Shown here piece by piece: positions 8,006 through 16,568 of a stretch of 64,000 nucleotides of DNA. A program made the translations under genes and the position numbers. The DNA is from Geminicoccaceae bacterium (GTDB lineage: Bacteria; Pseudomonadota; Alphaproteobacteria; Geminicoccales; Geminicoccaceae). Under the pieces are notes generated by a model, which worked only from the letters and a program-made list of their open reading frames with translations, was not told the DNA's origin and searched no databases. The stretch's first letter is position 1. Each line of letters opens with the position of its first letter. The stretch spans positions 1 through 64,000 of the forward strand of contig JANXAZ010000008.1 of assembly GCA_025062095.1 (NCBI GenBank), read 5' to 3'.

Positions 8006-9427
8006 TTAGCCGCTCGCACCGGCGGATTGAAGCGCGTTCGCGCTCGCTTGCCGCGCGCTCGGCGGGAACCGCAGTCGGACTTCGAGGCCCGGGCGGGCGT
8101 CGTCGAGCTCGAGCTTGGCTTCGTGCAGCTTGGCCACCGCCGCCACGAGCGCGAGGCCGAGGCCGTTGCCGGGGGTGGAGCGGTGGGGTTCCAGACGCAC
8201 GAAGCGCTCGAGCGCCTTCTCGCGCAGCGCCGGCGGGATGCCCGGGCCGTTGTCGGTGACGCTCAGCAGCGGCTCGGGGCCGTCGTTCACGCGCACCCGC
8301 ACCCGCCCGCCTTCGGGGGTGTATTTGATCGCGTTGTCGACGAGGTTGGCGAGCGCCTGCGCCAGGAGCTGCCGATTGGCCGGCACCACCGCGCTGCGCG
8401 GCGCTTCCACCGACAGCTCCATCGCCCGTTCCTCGGCCAGGGGCTCGTAGAGCTCGACCACGTCGCGGGCGAGGGCGGCGAGATCCACCGGCTCGAAGCT
8501 CTGGCCGCGCGCCCCGGCTTCGGCGCGAGCGATGGAGAGAAGCGCGTTGAAGGTCGAGATCAGGGCATCGGCGTCGCGCATCGTGGCCTCGAGGAGCTCG
8601 CGCGCCTCCGTGCGATCGATGTCGTGCAGAAGCGCCACTTCGATGCGCGAGCGGATGCGGTTGAGGGGCGTTCTCAGATCGTGGGCGATGTTGTCGGTGA
8701 CCTCGCGCATCGATGCCACGAGCTGCTCGATCCGCTCGAGCATGGCGTTGAGGTTCTGGGCGAGCTCGTCGAACTCGTCCCCGCCGCCCTCGACCGCGAT
8801 GCGCCGGCCGAGATGGCCGGCCATGATCGCCGAGGTCGTGCGGTTGATCTCCTCGAGCCGGCCGATGGTCCAGCGAGCGAGGGCGAAGCCGCCGAAGAGC
8901 CCGAGCAGGAGCATGAGCCCGGTACCGCCGACGATGGCGTTCTGGAGCAGCCGCTGGGTGTGGAGCTTGTCGGCGATGTCGCGGCCGACGAGCAGTCGCG
9001 CGCCGCTGTCGAGCTCGATCGCGCGGGCGAGGATCTGCCGCGCCGGGCGTTCGCCCTCCCGTTCCCGCACCTGAAGGCGCCAGAAGCCGCGCTCGTCGGG
9101 CGGCTCTTCCGGCCAAGAGGCGAGACGGCCGGCGCGATGCCGGCCGTCGCGGTCGACCACGAGATAGACGCTCGCCCGATCGGGATCGTAGGTCGAGCGG
9201 AGGTTGACGAGCTCGACGAGACCGTGCACCCCGCCCAGGGCGTGAGCCTCGATCAGTCCCTGCGCGTCGGCTTCGATCGTCTCCCGCGCCTGCTGCTCCA
9301 TGTACTCGACCGCGGCGACGTAGACGAAGGTCAAAAGAGCCAGGGCGGAGGCGCCGAAGGCGAAGCCGTAGGCGAGGGTCAGACGAAAGACCGAGGAGCT
9401 AAGCAGCCTTGCCCCGATCCGGCGCAC
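8006..9427 (-). CDS. Sensor histidine kinase with HAMP domain
   Basis: An inner-membrane kinase of about 473 residues. Membrane helices lie near residues 15-40 and 163-185 and enclose a periplasmic domain of about 120 residues. A HAMP linker follows, then HisKA with the phosphoacceptor His249 in NIAHDLRTPL. The ATPase domain has the N box (LVDNAIKYTPEGG), G1 (VTDNGPGIP) and G2 (GNGLGLALV). It pairs with the regulator encoded just upstream and overlaps its end. The start is uncertain: a GTG at 9427 (used here) or a GTG at 9481 that overlaps the regulator by 83 bases. The signal is probably envelope stress, inferred from the linked degP. Confidence 0.9.
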   Translation of the reverse strand: MRRIGARLLSSSVFRLTLAYGFAFGASALALLTFVYVAAVEYMEQQARETIEADAQGLIEAHALGGVHGLVELVNLRSTYDPDRASVYLVVDRDGRHRAGRLASWPEEPPDERGFWRLQVREREGERPARQILARAIELDSGARLLVGRDIADKLHTQRLLQNAIVGGTGLMLLLGLFGGFALARWTIGRLEEINRTTSAIMAGHLGRRIAVEGGGDEFDELAQNLNAMLERIEQLVASMREVTDNIAHDLRTPLNRIRSRIEVALLHDIDRTEARELLEATMRDADALISTFNALLSIARAEAGARGQSFEPVDLAALARDVVELYEPLAEERAMELSVEAPRSAVVPANRQLLAQALANLVDNAIKYTPEGGRVRVRVNDGPEPLLSVTDNGPGIPPALREKALERFVRLEPHRSTPGNGLGLALVAAVAKLHEAKLELDDARPGLEVRLRFPPSARQASANALQSAGASG

Positions 9428-10100
9428 GGAGGATGTAGCCGGCGCCGCGGACGGTGTGGATGAGCGGGAAGTCGAAGCCACGGTCGATCTTCTGCCTGAG
9501 CCTGCTGATGTGCACGTCGATGACGTTGGTCTGCGGATCGAAGCGATAGTCCCAGACCTTCTCGAGCAGCATCGTTCGGGTCATGACCTGGCCGGCGTGG
9601 CGCAGCAAGACCTCGAGGATCTTGAATTCGCGCGGCTGCAGCTCGATTTCGCGGCCCGCGCGCTCGACCCGACGGGCGAGAAGATCCATCGTCAGATCGG
9701 CGTAGCGCAACACCGTCTCGCGCCCGTCGACCGCCTCGCCCCGGCGACGGCGCAAGAGCGCTTCGATCCGCGCCAAGAGCTCGCTGAAAGCATAAGGTTT
9801 GACGAGATAGTCGTCGCCCCCGGCGCGCAGACCCTTGACCCGGTCGTCGACCTCGCCGAGGGCGGACAAGAAGAGCACGGGCGTGCGGTTGCCGGTCGCG
9901 CGCAACGTGCGCACGACCGAGAGCCCGTCCAGCCCCGGGAGCATCCGATCGACGATCAAGAGGTCGTGCGCGCCCGTCGCCGCGAGCAACAGCCCTTGTT
10001 TGCCGTCGTGCGCGACGTCCACGGTGTACCCGCTCTCCTGCAGGCCCTTGGCCATGTAGGAAGCGGCGTCCTTGTCGTCTTCGAGGATCAGGATCCGCAT
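9399..10100 (-). CDS. OmpR/PhoB-family response regulator
   Basis: A 233-residue two-domain regulator. The receiver domain is intact, with an acidic pair in LILEDDKD, phosphoacceptor Asp51 in LLIVDRMLPGLDG, and the conserved Lys in YLVKPYAFSEL. The C-terminal winged-helix DNA-binding domain ends in VIDVHISRLRQKIDR and TVRGAGYIL. The start is supported by a GGGAGGAGG-rich leader. It lies between degP and the kinase and is probably co-transcribed with both. A direct repeat upstream of degP (11722-11739) is a candidate target. Confidence 0.93.
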   Translation of the reverse strand: MRILILEDDKDAASYMAKGLQESGYTVDVAHDGKQGLLLAATGAHDLLIVDRMLPGLDGLSVVRTLRATGNRTPVLFLSALGEVDDRVKGLRAGGDDYLVKPYAFSELLARIEALLRRRRGEAVDGRETVLRYADLTMDLLARRVERAGREIELQPREFKILEVLLRHAGQVMTRTMLLEKVWDYRFDPQTNVIDVHISRLRQKIDRGFDFPLIHTVRGAGYILRAPDRGKAA

Positions 10101-10153
10101 CACCTCGCCTCCTCCCGGAGCCGCGGGGCGGGGACGCTCCCGCCCGGTCCGGG

Positions 10154-11650
10154 TCACGAGACCGCGATCGGGATGGCCACGAAGCGCGGCTCGCCCTCGC
10201 GCCAGAGCTGGACGAGCACGGTCTTGCGGCCCTCCGCGTGCGCCTTGCGCACCGCCTCCGCCACCTCGCGCGGGGAGCGCACGGGCTTGCCGGCGACCGC
10301 GACGATCACGTCGCCTTCCTGCACGCCCTTTTCCGCCGCCGGGCCGTCGGGGTCGACGTCGCGGACGAGCACGCCCTGCACGCTCGGATCGATCCCGTAC
10401 TGCTCGCGCAGCGCAGGCGTGAGCTGCGCCAAGGAGAGGCCGAGCCGGGGCTGACCCTTGGCCGGCTCGGCCGGCTCGGCGCGGGCGACCTGCTCGGCGC
10501 CCGGCATGCGCCCGACCTCGACGGTGAGGCGCCGCTCCCTGCCCTCGGCGAAGACCACGACCGTGGCCTTGGAGCCGGGCGCGGCGGCGGCGACCGCGCG
10601 GGTGAGCGTGCGCAGGCGATCGATCGGCACCCCGTTGAACTCGCGGATCACCCAGCCCGGCTCGATCCCCGCCTTCTCGGCCGGGCTTCCGGGCTCGACC
10701 CGGGCCACGAGCGCACCTTTCGTGTCCGGCAGTCCGAGACTCTTGGCGAGATCCTCGTCGATCGGCTGGATCGAGACGCCGAGCCAGCCGCGCTCGACCG
10801 CGCCCTTCTCGATGAGCTGCGCCACCACCTGCTTGGCGGTGTTCGACGAGATCGCGAAGCCGATGCCGATGTTCCCGCCCGTGGGCGAGAAGATCATGGA
10901 GTTCACCCCGACTACCTCGCCGTCGAGGTTGAAGGTCGGACCACCCGAATTGCCGCGGTTGATGGGAGCGTCGATCTGGATGAAGTCGTCGTAGGGTCCG
11001 GCGCCGATCTCGCGCCCGGTGGAGGACACGATCCCGGCGGTGACCGTGCCCCCGAGCCCGAAGGGATTGCCGACCGCGATGACCTTGTCGCCCACGCGCA
11101 CCTTCGCGCTGTCGCCGAATTCGACCCAGGTCACCGGCCCTTTGGGATCGACCTTGAGCACGGCCAGATCGGTGCGCTCGTCGATCCCTACGATGCGCGC
11201 CTGCAGGCGCGTGCCGTCTTGCAACGTCACGCTCACCTTGTCGGCACCGGAGACGACGTGGGCGTTGGTCACGATGTGGCCTCTGCCATCGATGAAGAAG
11301 CCCGAGCCTTCTCCGCGCGCGCGAAAGCGCGGCTGGCGCTCGGGAGCGGGCATCGGCATGCCGAAGAAGCGCTCGAAGAAGCGGCGCAGATCGGGGTCGA
11401 GGAAAGGCGCCGGGATTCCCGGCGCGCGCTCGGTGCGCTCGACCTGGACGTTGACCACCGCCGGAAGGAGCTTCTCGACAAGATCGGCGTAGGAGCGCTC
11501 GAGATCGGCGCGGGCGAGGATCCCCCGCACCTCCTGGGTCGCCGAACCGGGCGCGGCGGCGGCCGGCGCGAGCGCGAAGCCGGAAACGAGGGCGAAAGCG
11601 GCGACGAGCCCGCGCACGGCGGGCGAGGCGAGCGGATACGAGCGGGACAT
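10154..11650 (-). CDS. DegP/HtrA-family periplasmic serine protease
   Basis: A Do-type protease that degrades or refolds damaged envelope proteins. It has 498 residues with a signal peptide ending near AAAAPG (about residue 33). The trypsin-like domain carries the triad His131 (TNAHVV), Asp161 (RTDLAVL) and Ser235 (GNSGGP). Two PDZ domains follow, at about 290-370 and 390-495. The ATG at 11650 has a CAGGAGG ribosome-binding site 10 bases upstream. It is the first gene of the operon with the two-component system 53 bases downstream, which suggests that the system controls this protease. Confidence 0.93.
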   Translation of the reverse strand: MSRSYPLASPAVRGLVAAFALVSGFALAPAAAAPGSATQEVRGILARADLERSYADLVEKLLPAVVNVQVERTERAPGIPAPFLDPDLRRFFERFFGMPMPAPERQPRFRARGEGSGFFIDGRGHIVTNAHVVSGADKVSVTLQDGTRLQARIVGIDERTDLAVLKVDPKGPVTWVEFGDSAKVRVGDKVIAVGNPFGLGGTVTAGIVSSTGREIGAGPYDDFIQIDAPINRGNSGGPTFNLDGEVVGVNSMIFSPTGGNIGIGFAISSNTAKQVVAQLIEKGAVERGWLGVSIQPIDEDLAKSLGLPDTKGALVARVEPGSPAEKAGIEPGWVIREFNGVPIDRLRTLTRAVAAAAPGSKATVVVFAEGRERRLTVEVGRMPGAEQVARAEPAEPAKGQPRLGLSLAQLTPALREQYGIDPSVQGVLVRDVDPDGPAAEKGVQEGDVIVAVAGKPVRSPREVAEAVRKAHAEGRKTVLVQLWREGEPRFVAIPIAVS

Positions 11651-11721
11651 CGCGGAAGAACCTCCTGGCTCGCGTCGAGAACGGAACGGCACGATCCCGG
11701 CTCCTTGATATAGGGTGGCGC

Positions 11722-11739
11722 GCTTGTCCCTGCTTGTCC
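11722..11739 (-). promoter_or_regulatory. Tandem repeat: candidate regulator box for the degP operon
   Basis: GCTTGTCC occurs twice (11722-11729 and 11732-11739) with a 10-base period. Read towards degP it is GGACAAGC-AG-GGACAAGC. A TATATC hexamer (11712-11707) lies 10-27 bases further on, so the repeats would cover the -35 region. Direct repeats of about 10-11 bp next to a -10 box are how OmpR/PhoB-family regulators usually bind, and such a regulator is encoded in this operon. Binding itself is inferred. Confidence 0.45.
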
Positions 11740-11790
11740 TTTCCGTGACGTCTGCGTTAGTCGCGGGCGCGGTCGCAAGAGCGAGCGGAG

Positions 11791-12591
11791 ATGCGGGTCG
11801 CGGTCTCGTGGATGATGCGCGCGGCCGAACAAGGCCCGGCCCGGGCCGAGCCGCTCGCGGCGCTGGCGCGAAGGGCCGCGACCGCGGGCGCGGAGCTCCT
11901 CGTCCTGCCCGAGTTCGGCGCGCTCCCGTTCGCGGGCGATGTCGCCTCGCTTCCGGCCGAACCTTCGGACGGGCCCCTCGCGCACCGACTCGCGGCGATC
12001 GCCCGCGCGCATCGGATCGCCCTGGTGGCGGGCTATCTCGAGGCCTGTTCGGGACGGCTCTACAGCGCCGCCCTCGCGATCACCGCCGAAGGCGTAGCGA
12101 TCGCGAATTATCGCCGCACGCATCTGGCCACCGACGAACGGGAGACGCTCGCGGCCGGAGCGTGGCTTTCGCTCGTGCCCGTGGGCGGGCGCAAGGCGGG
12201 GCTCCTGATCGGGTACGATCTCCGCTTTCCCGAAGTCGCGCGCGCGCTCGTGCTCGAGGGCGCCGACTTCCTCGCCGTCCTGGGCGGGCCGTCGCGCGAG
12301 CCCGCATCCACCGTCGAACCCCTGCTCCGCGCGCGGGCGATCGAGAACGGCGTGCCCGTGGCGCACGCCGCCTGGGAACAACGCGACGGAGCCGGGGCGG
12401 CGCTCTTCGGCCCCGACGGGCGCGGGCTCGCGCGCGCCGAAAGGCCCGGGGAACTCGCCTGTGCCGAGCTGCCCGCCGCCGATCCCGAACGGGCGGGGTT
12501 GGCGCAGCGTCGCAAGCGGCTCTATCAAGGGCTCGTCGCCGGGCTCGGCCCGCACGCGAGCCTCGGCGACGGCCAAGGGAGCGGGGCGTGA
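11791..12591 (+). CDS. Nitrilase-superfamily protein lacking catalytic Lys and Cys
   Basis: A 266-residue homologue of carbon-nitrogen hydrolases. The fold motifs are clear, but only one member of the Glu-Lys-Cys triad remains. Glu41 is present (LVLPEFGAL), the lysine of the usual YRKxHL motif is Arg109 (NYRRTHL), and the cysteine of the usual CYDLRFPE motif is Gly141 (IGYDLRFPE). Amidase or nitrilase chemistry therefore looks impossible by the known mechanism. The protein may be a binding or regulatory pseudoenzyme. Its stop overlaps the GTG of the universal stress protein gene (GTGA), and it is divergent from degP. Start codon and ribosome-binding site are not strongly marked. Confidence 0.8.
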   Translation: MRVAVSWMMRAAEQGPARAEPLAALARRAATAGAELLVLPEFGALPFAGDVASLPAEPSDGPLAHRLAAIARAHRIALVAGYLEACSGRLYSAALAITAEGVAIANYRRTHLATDERETLAAGAWLSLVPVGGRKAGLLIGYDLRFPEVARALVLEGADFLAVLGGPSREPASTVEPLLRARAIENGVPVAHAAWEQRDGAGAALFGPDGRGLARAERPGELACAELPAADPERAGLAQRRKRLYQGLVAGLGPHASLGDGQGSGA

Positions 12592-13436
12592 AGACCATCC
12601 TCGCGCATCTCGAGACCGGTCCGGGGCTCGATTCGGTGCTGCGCTGCGCGCTCTTGGTCGCGCGCCGGTTCGGCTCGCACATCGAAGGTCTGCATCTGAG
12701 GCCCGGCCAGCCGGACGTGATCGCCGCCGGTGCCGACGGCTTCGTGGCCGCCGCGCCGGACCTCCTCGCCGGCTTCGAGCGCGAGGCGCGCGAGCGGGCG
12801 GAGCGCGCCCGCCGGGCGTTCGAGGCCTTCGTCGCGGCGGAGGGTCTGCCCCCGCCCGGAGAGAGCGCGGGCGGGCCCTCGGCGCGCATGCGGATCGAAC
12901 AGGCGGGTCAGCTCGCGCTCGGCTCGATCGGTCGGGTGTTCGATCTCATCGTCGTGGGACGGCCGCAGCGCGATTCGCCGAGCCCGAGCATGGCCGCGCT
13001 CGAAGCGGCGCTGTTCGAATCGGGCCGTCTTCTGCTCGTGGCGCCCCCCGCGCCCCCCGAAGCCTTGGGCGCGCACGTCGTGGTCGCCTGGAACCAGTCG
13101 ACCGAGACCGCGCGCACGGTGGCCCTGTCGATGCCCTTTCTCGCCTCGGCGCGCAAAGTCACGGTGCTCACGGTGACGGGAGCGACCGTACCCGGCCCCA
13201 CCGGCGAAGAGCTGGCCGAGAACCTGCGCCGCCACGGCTTCGACTGCACGGCGGTGGAGCGTGATCCGCGCGGGCGGCCTTCGGGTCAGGCGATGCTCGA
13301 AGAGGCGGCGGCGCTCGGCGGCGACCTCCTCGTCAAAGGTGCCTACACCCAGAGCCGGCTGCGGCAGATGATCTTCGGCGGGGCGACGAGCCACATTCTC
13401 GCCCACGCCGAACTCCCCGTCCTCATGGCGCACTGA
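12588..13436 (+). CDS. Universal stress protein (UspA family)
   Basis: A 282-residue cytosolic stress protein. The N-terminal part begins MKTILAHLETG. The C-terminal half carries the nucleotide-binding Usp signature in its proteobacterial form (KGAYTQSRLRQMIFGG, then ATSHILAHAELPVLM). It is about twice the length of a single Usp domain, so a degenerate N-terminal and an intact C-terminal domain are likely. The GTG start sits inside the stop of the preceding pseudo-nitrilase gene, so the two should be co-translated. Confidence 0.87.
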   Translation: MKTILAHLETGPGLDSVLRCALLVARRFGSHIEGLHLRPGQPDVIAAGADGFVAAAPDLLAGFEREARERAERARRAFEAFVAAEGLPPPGESAGGPSARMRIEQAGQLALGSIGRVFDLIVVGRPQRDSPSPSMAALEAALFESGRLLLVAPPAPPEALGAHVVVAWNQSTETARTVALSMPFLASARKVTVLTVTGATVPGPTGEELAENLRRHGFDCTAVERDPRGRPSGQAMLEEAAALGGDLLVKGAYTQSRLRQMIFGGATSHILAHAELPVLMAH

Positions 13437-13453
13437 GCGCGTCCCGCCTCGGC

Positions 13454-13482
13454 TTGACGCTCTGCGCGGGGAACGGAACATC
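13454..13482 (+). promoter_or_regulatory. Possible promoter of the OmpA-like gene
   Basis: TTGACG (13454-13459) is a near-consensus -35 element. A weak AACATC follows after 17 bases, 38 bases before the ATG of the OmpA-family gene. Only the -35 part is convincing. Confidence 0.3.
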
Positions 13483-13520
13483 GCGGCTCGCGGCCGGAAT
13501 GCCGTCGGGGAGGAGCGACC

Positions 13521-14978
13521 ATGGCCGAGGCTCGCAGGCGCGAACGACGAACGGGCCCCGCGATCCTGCTCGCGCTCGGGTTCGTGTGCGCGGTCGGGCC
13601 GGTCGCGGCGCAAGCGCCCGGCGCGAGCGGGCAGCCGCCGACCACCGAGCAGCTCCGGCAGGCGATCGAGGAGATCAAGAAGCGGCTCGCGCGCCCGCCG
13701 GAGACGGCGGCCAACCCGGCGAGCTCGCTCGCGCGCGAACTCGAGGCGGCGAACGCCCGGCTCGCCGAGCTCGCCGCGACCCTCGAGCGGGTGCGCGCCG
13801 AGCGCGACCGGCTCAAAGAAGAGCGCGACCGGCTCGCGGGCGAACTCGAGACGGCGCGCAAGGAGACGCAGCGGCTCGAGAGCGCCGTCGCCGAATTCGA
13901 CGGCCGGGTGCGCACCCTCGAAGAACGGCTCGCCCTTTCCGGCGAGGGCTTCCGCCGCGAGCGCGAGCGGCTCGAGCAGGCCCTCGCCGCGGCCGAGGCG
14001 CGCGCCCTCGCCGCCGAGCAGACGACCAGCGAACGGGGGCAACGGATCGCCGCGCTCGAAAGCGACCAAGAGCGGTTGCGCGAAACGCTGGCCGAACGCG
14101 AGCGCGCGCTCGCCGAAACCGGCGCCCGCAACGAACGGCTCCTCCGCGAGCGCGACGGACTGCGCGGCGAGCTCGCCGCGCTCGTCAACCGCATGGGCGA
14201 GCTCGAGGGCGAGCTCAGGGAAGAACGCGCCCGCGCCGAGCGGCGCACGGCCGCCCTGCAGCAGGAGAACGAGGAGCTGCGCCGGCTCCTCGCCGGTTCG
14301 GTGGAGGAACTCCAGACCGTGGGCGAGCAACTGTTGCGCACGCTCGCCGATTACCAGGCGCTCGCCCAGACGCTCGAGCAACTCAGGGCCGCGCGCGAGC
14401 TCGCCGAGCGGGAGCTCGCCGCCGCGCGCCGCGAAGCCGAGCTCTACGCCGCGGAAGCGGCGAGCCTGCGCGCGCGTCTGGGCGCGCTCGAGCAGCCGGC
14501 GGCCGGGGCGGCGCAGAACGCCCTCGTCCGGCTCGAGGCGAGCGCGGAGCCGGCGGGCCGTCCGCCGCGTCCGCTTCCCGATGCCGTACGCGCCCAGCTC
14601 GCCCAGTTGCGCGCGAGCGAGACGGCGGAAGGCGCGATCCTGACGGTGGTCGAAGGTGGCGCCTTCCAGTTCGCCTCCGAACAGTTCACCGACACCGCCA
14701 ACGCGGCGCTGCAGCGCGTCGCCCGCTTGATCGAACTCGTCGAGCCGAAGCGCGTGCGCATCGTCGGGCACACGGACGCCCAGGGCGACGAGGAAGCCAA
14801 CCGGCGCTTGAGCCTGCGCCGGGCCCAGGCCGTGCGCGACTGGCTCGTCCGCAACCGCGGCCTCGATCCGGCCAAGACCGTCGTCGAAGGACGCGGCAAG
14901 GACCAGCCGATCGCGAGCAACGACACGCCCGAGGGGCGCCGCGCCAACCGCCGCGTCGAGGTGATCCTCGAGCGCTGA
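13521..14978 (+). CDS. Exported coiled-coil protein with C-terminal OmpA peptidoglycan-binding domain
   Basis: A 485-residue protein. A signal peptide (about residues 1-31, ending VAAQAPG) is followed by roughly 290 residues of Glu/Arg/Leu/Ala-rich heptad-like coiled coil (about 40-330). The OmpA_C domain fills about 380-485, with GHTDAQGDEEANRRLS, and NRRVEVILER at the end. It should tether or space the outer envelope to peptidoglycan. The start is supported by GGGGAGGAG 6-7 bases upstream. It resembles PAL/MotB-like spacers but has no transmembrane segment beyond the signal. Confidence 0.88.
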   Translation: MAEARRRERRTGPAILLALGFVCAVGPVAAQAPGASGQPPTTEQLRQAIEEIKKRLARPPETAANPASSLARELEAANARLAELAATLERVRAERDRLKEERDRLAGELETARKETQRLESAVAEFDGRVRTLEERLALSGEGFRRERERLEQALAAAEARALAAEQTTSERGQRIAALESDQERLRETLAERERALAETGARNERLLRERDGLRGELAALVNRMGELEGELREERARAERRTAALQQENEELRRLLAGSVEELQTVGEQLLRTLADYQALAQTLEQLRAARELAERELAAARREAELYAAEAASLRARLGALEQPAAGAAQNALVRLEASAEPAGRPPRPLPDAVRAQLAQLRASETAEGAILTVVEGGAFQFASEQFTDTANAALQRVARLIELVEPKRVRIVGHTDAQGDEEANRRLSLRRAQAVRDWLVRNRGLDPAKTVVEGRGKDQPIASNDTPEGRRANRRVEVILER

Positions 14979-15065
14979 GCGCCGACGCGGCGGCCGCGCG
15001 TCCGCGCGGGGTTGCGGCGAGCCGCGCGTTGCGGCAGTCCTGCGCCGGCATTCGGGACGAGGCGC

Positions 15066-15704
15066 ATGGTCACGGGCGAACTCGCCTCCCAGCTCACCGC
15101 GCTGGGCCAGGTGGTGTTGATCGACATCGTGCTCGCGGGCGACAACGCGGTGGTCATCGGCACCGCCGCCGCCGGCCTGCCGCCCACGAAGCAGCGTCAA
15201 GTGATCTTCCTCGGCGCCACGCTCGCGCTCGTCTTGAGGATCTTCTTCGCCCTGATCGTGACCCAGCTTCTGGCGATCATCGGCCTGCTCTTGGCCGGTG
15301 GGATCTTGCTCCTGTGGGTGGCCTGGAAGATGTGGCGCGAACTGCAGGCCCAAAAAGCCGTCGAGCGCCACGAAATCCCGGCCGTGATCCCGGGCGCGCA
15401 CGCCACGGTCCCCGGCCAGAAGACCTTTCTCTCGGCGGTCGCCCAGGTGGCGATCGCGGACGTCTCCATGTCCCTCGACAACGTCCTCGCGGTCGCCGGT
15501 GCCGCGCGCGAGCACCCCTACATCATGGCCTTCGGGCTTCTGCTCTCGATCGCGCTCATGGCGGTGGCGGCCGGCTACATCGCCCGGCTCATCGACCGCC
15601 ACCGCTGGATCGCTTACATCGGCCTTTTGATCATCCTCTGGGTGGCGATCGAGATGATCTGGAAGGGCGGGCTCGAGGTCTGGAACGCGGTCGAAGGGGC
15701 CTGA
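15066..15704 (+). CDS. TerC/YjbE-family integral membrane protein
   Basis: A 212-residue protein with about seven hydrophobic helices. It carries the two TerC-family Asp/Asn motifs, VLIDIVLAGDNAVVIG near the N-terminus and IADVSMSLDNVLAVAG in the middle. Family members are implicated in metal export or metal loading of exported proteins (Mn2+ for several) and in tellurite resistance, but this protein's substrate is unknown. The ATG at 15066 precedes the conserved first helix. It ends 7 bases from the convergent HugZ-like gene. Confidence 0.88.
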   Translation: MVTGELASQLTALGQVVLIDIVLAGDNAVVIGTAAAGLPPTKQRQVIFLGATLALVLRIFFALIVTQLLAIIGLLLAGGILLLWVAWKMWRELQAQKAVERHEIPAVIPGAHATVPGQKTFLSAVAQVAIADVSMSLDNVLAVAGAAREHPYIMAFGLLLSIALMAVAAGYIARLIDRHRWIAYIGLLIILWVAIEMIWKGGLEVWNAVEGA

Positions 15705-15726
15705 GCGCCCTTCAGCCCGAGGCCCC
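15696..15726. terminator. Inverted repeat between convergent genes (weak terminator candidate)
   Basis: GGGGCCT (15696-15702) pairs with AGGCCCC (15720-15726) around a 17-base loop that contains both stop codons. There is no T-run, so intrinsic termination is doubtful. Confidence 0.25.
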
Positions 15727-16473
15727 GGCTCCGGCCTCGCGATCGAGGCTGCGCGCCCACTTGACCAGGCGCACAAGCTCGACCCGACAGCTCTCGGCGT
15801 CGTGCACGGGCTTGTCGAACCACAGCCGTGCCGTCTCGCCCTCGCGCACGAGATCCGCGCCTTCCGGATCCACGCCCGCGAGCTTCCAGCCGCCGCCGGT
15901 GCGCCCCAAGAGCCGCTCGGCGTAGAGCTGCACGGCATCCGCGTGGTCCTCGTTCATGTGCGCGACGATCTCGGCTTCGGCCTCGGCGAGCGCCCGCGCT
16001 CCGGTCGCATCGAACAGGACCTCTTTGCCGTCGAGCCAGTGGATGCGCCCGAAGCCGGCGACCAGATGCACCCGCGTCACCTCCACCCGGAAGAGGTGGA
16101 AGTCCTTGAAGCCCAGATAGAGTTCGGCGTCGGGATGGTGCGCGACGTACCGGCGGGCGAGCCGCGCGTCGCCGTCGACGCACCGAGCACGGCCCTGGAC
16201 CGTCGCCCGGGCGCCGGTCAAGGGCACGGGAAGGCCGACCGTGCCGTCGAACAGGAGCGAGACCCGGGGATCCTCGCGGATGTTGCGCGTGTGATCGGCG
16301 AGATCGGAGATCAAGAGCACGGGCGAAGCGTCGTGGTCGACCGTGACCATGGCGAGCGAGACGTAAGGCTCGCCCGAGCCCGCCGAGAGCGTGCCCAGGG
16401 CCGCCCGGCGCTGCTCGCGCAACAGCCGCCTGACCGTGACCGCGGGATGCTCGCTTTCGCTGGGAGGATGCAT
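15712..16473 (-). CDS. HugZ-like pyridoxamine-5'-phosphate-oxidase-fold protein with DUF2470
   Basis: A 253-residue cytosolic protein with a split-barrel FMN/heme-binding domain (about 10-160; ALGTLSAGSGEPYVSL and NIREDPRVSLLF). A DUF2470 domain follows (about 170-245; IVAHMNEDHADAVQLYA). This architecture matches HugZ-type heme-utilisation proteins, some of which are heme oxygenases. Whether this one cleaves heme is not shown. The start at 16473 follows AAGGAGAAG. It faces the TerC-like gene. Confidence 0.82.
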   Translation of the reverse strand: MHPPSESEHPAVTVRRLLREQRRAALGTLSAGSGEPYVSLAMVTVDHDASPVLLISDLADHTRNIREDPRVSLLFDGTVGLPVPLTGARATVQGRARCVDGDARLARRYVAHHPDAELYLGFKDFHLFRVEVTRVHLVAGFGRIHWLDGKEVLFDATGARALAEAEAEIVAHMNEDHADAVQLYAERLLGRTGGGWKLAGVDPEGADLVREGETARLWFDKPVHDAESCRVELVRLVKWARSLDREAGAGASG

Positions 16474-16568
16474 GGCTTCTCCTTCTCGCGCAGGGGGGAC
16501 CGCGAGGCGCGCATTGTCCGCCCGCCCGCCTGCCGGTATCGACGCGCGGGCCTTCGCGGAGGGCTAAG

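Noticed and set aside
12525-15938. A frame of more than 1,100 codons opposite the Usp, OmpA-like and TerC-like genes
   Set aside because: It is antisense to three well-recognised genes and has no domain or sensible composition.
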